Assembly (NCBI RefSeq): GCF_017352095.1
Contig: NZ_CP071463.1
Coordinates: 3,100,001 to 3,164,000, forward strand
Direction: 5' to 3'
DNA length: 64,000 bases
Source: Natrinema longum
GTDB lineage: Archaea; Halobacteriota; Halobacteria; Halobacteriales; Natrialbaceae
Under the pieces are notes generated by a model that worked only from the letters and a program-made list of their open reading frames with translations, did not search any database and was not told the DNA's origin. The first letter of the stretch is position 1; each line of letters begins with the position of its first letter. Made by a program: the position numbers and the translations under genes. Of this stretch, positions 62,049 through 64,000 are shown one piece after another.

Positions 62049-62330
62049 ATGAGCATGAGTACAGCTGAGGATCGTGCCGCTGCCGCCGAAGATACCCTTT
62101 CGAAGGACGAATACCGCGACCGTCTCCGTGAGCTGCCACCGAGTGCGAAGCTCGTCGCGAAAGTGCTCGAGACCGACTCGCCGCTCTCGCAGGGCCAACT
62201 CGCCGAGGAATCGCTCCTCCCCGACCGGACCGTTCGCTACGCGCTCAACCGCCTCGAGGACGTCGGCCTCGTCGGCTCTCGATACAGTTTCCGGGACGCG
62301 CGCAAGCAGGTGTACTTCCTGAAACACTGA
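62049..62330 (+). CDS. MarR/TrmB-like HTH regulator
   Basis: A 93-aa winged-helix protein. LPPSAKLVAKVLETDSPLSQGQLAEESLLPDRTVRYALNRLEDVGLV is the DNA-binding HTH, and SRYSFRDARKQVYFL the wing. No effector domain is present, so it probably responds through partners or acts as a constitutive regulator. Either ATG 62049 or the next ATG six bases on may be used; CTTTACC about 25-30 nt upstream favours a leaderless start. Confidence 0.88.
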   Translation: MSMSTAEDRAAAAEDTLSKDEYRDRLRELPPSAKLVAKVLETDSPLSQGQLAEESLLPDRTVRYALNRLEDVGLVGSRYSFRDARKQVYFLKH

Positions 62331-62461
62331 GTCGAGAGCGAATCGAGTCCGTCGGGTACGCGACGCGGGCAGGTCACACCGGTCGCTGACGCGTCCGATT
62401 CGATCACGGGGCATCCACCGGCTGCCGACATACACTTTTTCCCTCGGTGTCACGTCGAGGT

Positions 62462-63259
62462 ATGGACGTCGTTTCCCGCTCCGTCCCAGTTGCGACACGC
62501 GCCCCCAGTGGCGAAACGAACGCCTATCTACTCGGGGCGAATCCCGCGATCCTCGTCGATCCGGCGGCCCGAACCGACGCGCTCGACCGACTGGTTGCCG
62601 AGCGCAACGTCGAGCACGTCCTCCTCACGCACACGCACCCGGATCACGTCGGCGGCGTCGAGTCCTACGCCGCGGAGACCGGTGCGACCGTCTGGGCCCG
62701 GTACGGTCGAAGCGACCGATTTCACGACGCGACGGGGTGTGAGCCCGATCGGACGTTCGCGCCGGGGACGGCGATCCGACTCGGCGACGAGCGCGTTCGA
62801 ATCCTCGACGCGCCCGGCCACGCGCCCGATCACGTCGCGCTCGAGGCCGGCCTCGACGGCCCGATCCTCTGTGGTGACTGTGCCGTCCGCGAGGGCAGCG
62901 TCGTCGTCGGCGCACCCGAGGGCGACATGCGCGCGTACGTGACGACGTTGCGCCGCCTCTGGGCGATCGATCCGCCGGCGCTCTATCCGGGCCACGGGCC
63001 CGACATCGACGCTCCGCGAGCGACCCTCGAGCGACTCCTCTCCCACCGGGCCGAGCGCGAACGACGAGTCAACGAGGCAGTCACTGCGGGTGCAGAGACG
63101 CTCGAGGAGATCGTCGACGCGGCCTACGAGAAGGATCTGTCGGGCGTTCGTGACCTCGCGACGGCGACGGTGGTCGCCCATCTCGAGAAACTCGCCGTCG
63201 AGGGAGCGCTGGCGTGGGACGGTGACCGCGCGACGGCGACCGCGGGCGAGGGCGACTGA
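62462..63259 (+). CDS. MBL-fold metallo-hydrolase with winged-helix tail
   Basis: A 265-aa metallo-beta-lactamase-fold protein of the LACTB2/glyoxalase-II-like group. LLTHTHPDHVGG is the H-x-H-x-D-H motif, LDAPGHAPDHVAL, LCGDCAV and LYPGHGPDI bring the remaining ligands. The C-terminal 60 residues (RERRVNEAVTAGAETLEEIV; TATVVAHLEKLAVEGALAW) form a winged helix. ATG 62462 begins MDVVSRSVPV. Likely a hydrolase of thioesters or RNA ends; unresolved. Confidence 0.88.
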   Translation: MDVVSRSVPVATRAPSGETNAYLLGANPAILVDPAARTDALDRLVAERNVEHVLLTHTHPDHVGGVESYAAETGATVWARYGRSDRFHDATGCEPDRTFAPGTAIRLGDERVRILDAPGHAPDHVALEAGLDGPILCGDCAVREGSVVVGAPEGDMRAYVTTLRRLWAIDPPALYPGHGPDIDAPRATLERLLSHRAERERRVNEAVTAGAETLEEIVDAAYEKDLSGVRDLATATVVAHLEKLAVEGALAWDGDRATATAGEGD

Positions 63260-63288
63260 CTTTTCCGCGTCGCCGCGTAGGTTGTGGT

Positions 63289-64000
63289 GTGCAATCGCTC
63301 GAAGCCGACCTCGAAGAGGCACGCCAGCTCGCCGTCGACGACCTCGCGGACGTGATCGAGTCGATCGGCTTCGAGTGTACCCGCTGTGGGGCCTGCTGTC
63401 GGGGCCACGGTGAGGAGGACCACACCGCGACGGTGTTTCCGGACGAAGTCCGCGCTCTCGAGGAGGGCGAGAGCTATGACGGCGACTACGACTGGCGCGA
63501 CGTCGCTCGACCCATGCCGTACGGGCTCTCGGAGGGTGACGACGGGCTCGAGGGCGAGACCTTCGAGTGGGCGCTCCAGACCGACGGCTGTGGCGACTGT
63601 ACCTTTTACGAGGAGGACGAGTCGGGGACGGGAGCCTGTACCGCCCACGAGGACCGCCCACTGATCTGTCGGACCTACCCCTTTAGCATCGCGCTCGCCG
63701 GTACCAGCCAGCCGATGGGTGAGGCTGTCGACAGCGTTGCGCTGGAAGCGCAACGGGAAGCCGGCGAAGCCGGCGACGAGGCGGGGATCGTCCGCGCCCA
63801 CGAGTGCGAGGGACTCGGTCGGGACATCTCCCGTGCGGACGCCCGGGAACTGGCGCGAGCGCTGAAGGAACGCGCCGTTCGGGAACTCGAGGAAGCCATC
63901 GCGGTTCGAGACGAGTACGAACCCGCCGACCCCGACCCCGGCGAGGTGGTCGTCCACGACTCCGAGGGTGCGAAACGGATCGATGGGACGCCCCGCGAGG
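63289..64000 (+). CDS. YkgJ-family cysteine-cluster protein, cut by window end
   Basis: A frame from GTG 63289 open to the window end, at least 237 residues. FECTRCGACCRGHG is the C-x2-C-x2-C-C metal motif of the YkgJ/UPF0153 (zinc- or iron-chelating) family. DGCGDCTFYEED, GACTAHEDRPLICRTYPF and AHECEGLG supply the further cysteines. A short Ala/Glu/Gly-rich stretch (QREAGEAGDEA) interrupts the last third and is coded by a GC-rich hairpin. The family binds metal; its role is not known. Partial at the 3' end. Confidence 0.85.
   Translation, partial: MQSLEADLEEARQLAVDDLADVIESIGFECTRCGACCRGHGEEDHTATVFPDEVRALEEGESYDGDYDWRDVARPMPYGLSEGDDGLEGETFEWALQTDGCGDCTFYEEDESGTGACTAHEDRPLICRTYPFSIALAGTSQPMGEAVDSVALEAQREAGEAGDEAGIVRAHECEGLGRDISRADARELARALKERAVRELEEAIAVRDEYEPADPDPGEVVVHDSEGAKRIDGTPRE

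Noticed and set aside
63738-63756. Hairpin GTTGCGC..GCGCAAC inside the YkgJ gene
   Set aside because: Short, within a coding Ala/Glu-rich stretch, and explained by codon use; no sign of a regulatory role.
1-64000. tRNA, rRNA genes and CRISPR arrays
   Set aside because: No cloverleaf with a GTTCGA-type T arm, no rRNA signatures and no regularly spaced direct repeats were seen by eye; a tRNAscan or CRISPR finder run would be decisive.

Overview
The window is 64 kb of a haloarchaeal chromosome (class Halobacteria). Support for this: high GC; strongly acidic proteins; many leaderless genes with a TATA-like box about 25-30 nt upstream; archaeal TFE; HMG-CoA reductase of the archaeal isoprenoid pathway; F420 enzymes; ferredoxin-dependent 2-oxoacid oxidoreductase; and haloarchaeal lipoboxes. 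The genus cannot be fixed from sequence alone, but gene content fits the Natrinema/Haloterrigena side of the class. No tRNA, rRNA or CRISPR array was found.

Layout. 1-1.3 kb: a cut-off gene start and an SDR dehydrogenase. 1.3-9.8 kb: a tightly overlapping plus-strand operon with a PilB-type secretion ATPase (1197 aa, acidic repetitive tail), a PilC-type membrane platform and five consecutive small proteins with prepilin-like N-termini. The third of these carries an in-frame TGA. 9.8-21.2 kb: a minus-strand chemotaxis block (cheW, cheY, cheB, cheA, two CheC proteins, cheD, cheR), an HsdR-N-like protein at its end, and a second, divergent cheW. 21.3-23.3 kb: tfe, a DUF2110-type protein and a lipoprotein. 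23.5-31.6 kb: housekeeping and accessory metabolism (metallo-hydrolase, cupin, acyl-CoA synthetase, MFS and ZIP transporters, aroC, LUD protein). Related palindromic elements are scattered through 21.2-28.4 kb.

31.6-32.3 kb is a decayed patch holding a frameshifted IS1341/TnpB tail abutting a PHP-domain fragment. 32.4-41 kb is 2-oxoacid metabolism: an acetoin/branched-chain-type E1 alpha and beta, an AcoX-like protein and a VOC protein, convergent with an E2 that is fused to an OsmC domain and has a duplicated E1/E3-binding domain; then porA-porB. No E3 is in the window. 41-64 kb is a mosaic of mostly single genes: lipoprotein, Lrp regulator, NosL, DMT transporter, NADPH:F420 oxidoreductase, GDPD, cytochrome oxidase I-III fusion, Nif3-like, GNAT, SMR pump, histidine kinase, hmgA, amidohydrolase, F420-dependent LLM enzyme, glycosyltransferase with methyltransferase, HTH regulator, metallo-hydrolase and a YkgJ cysteine-cluster protein cut by the window end.

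Most interesting: the chemotaxis block beside a multi-prepilin pilus operon whose ATPase and CheA both carry very long acidic extensions; the in-frame stop in that operon; the E2-OsmC fusion; and the long palindromic repeats at gene 3' ends.
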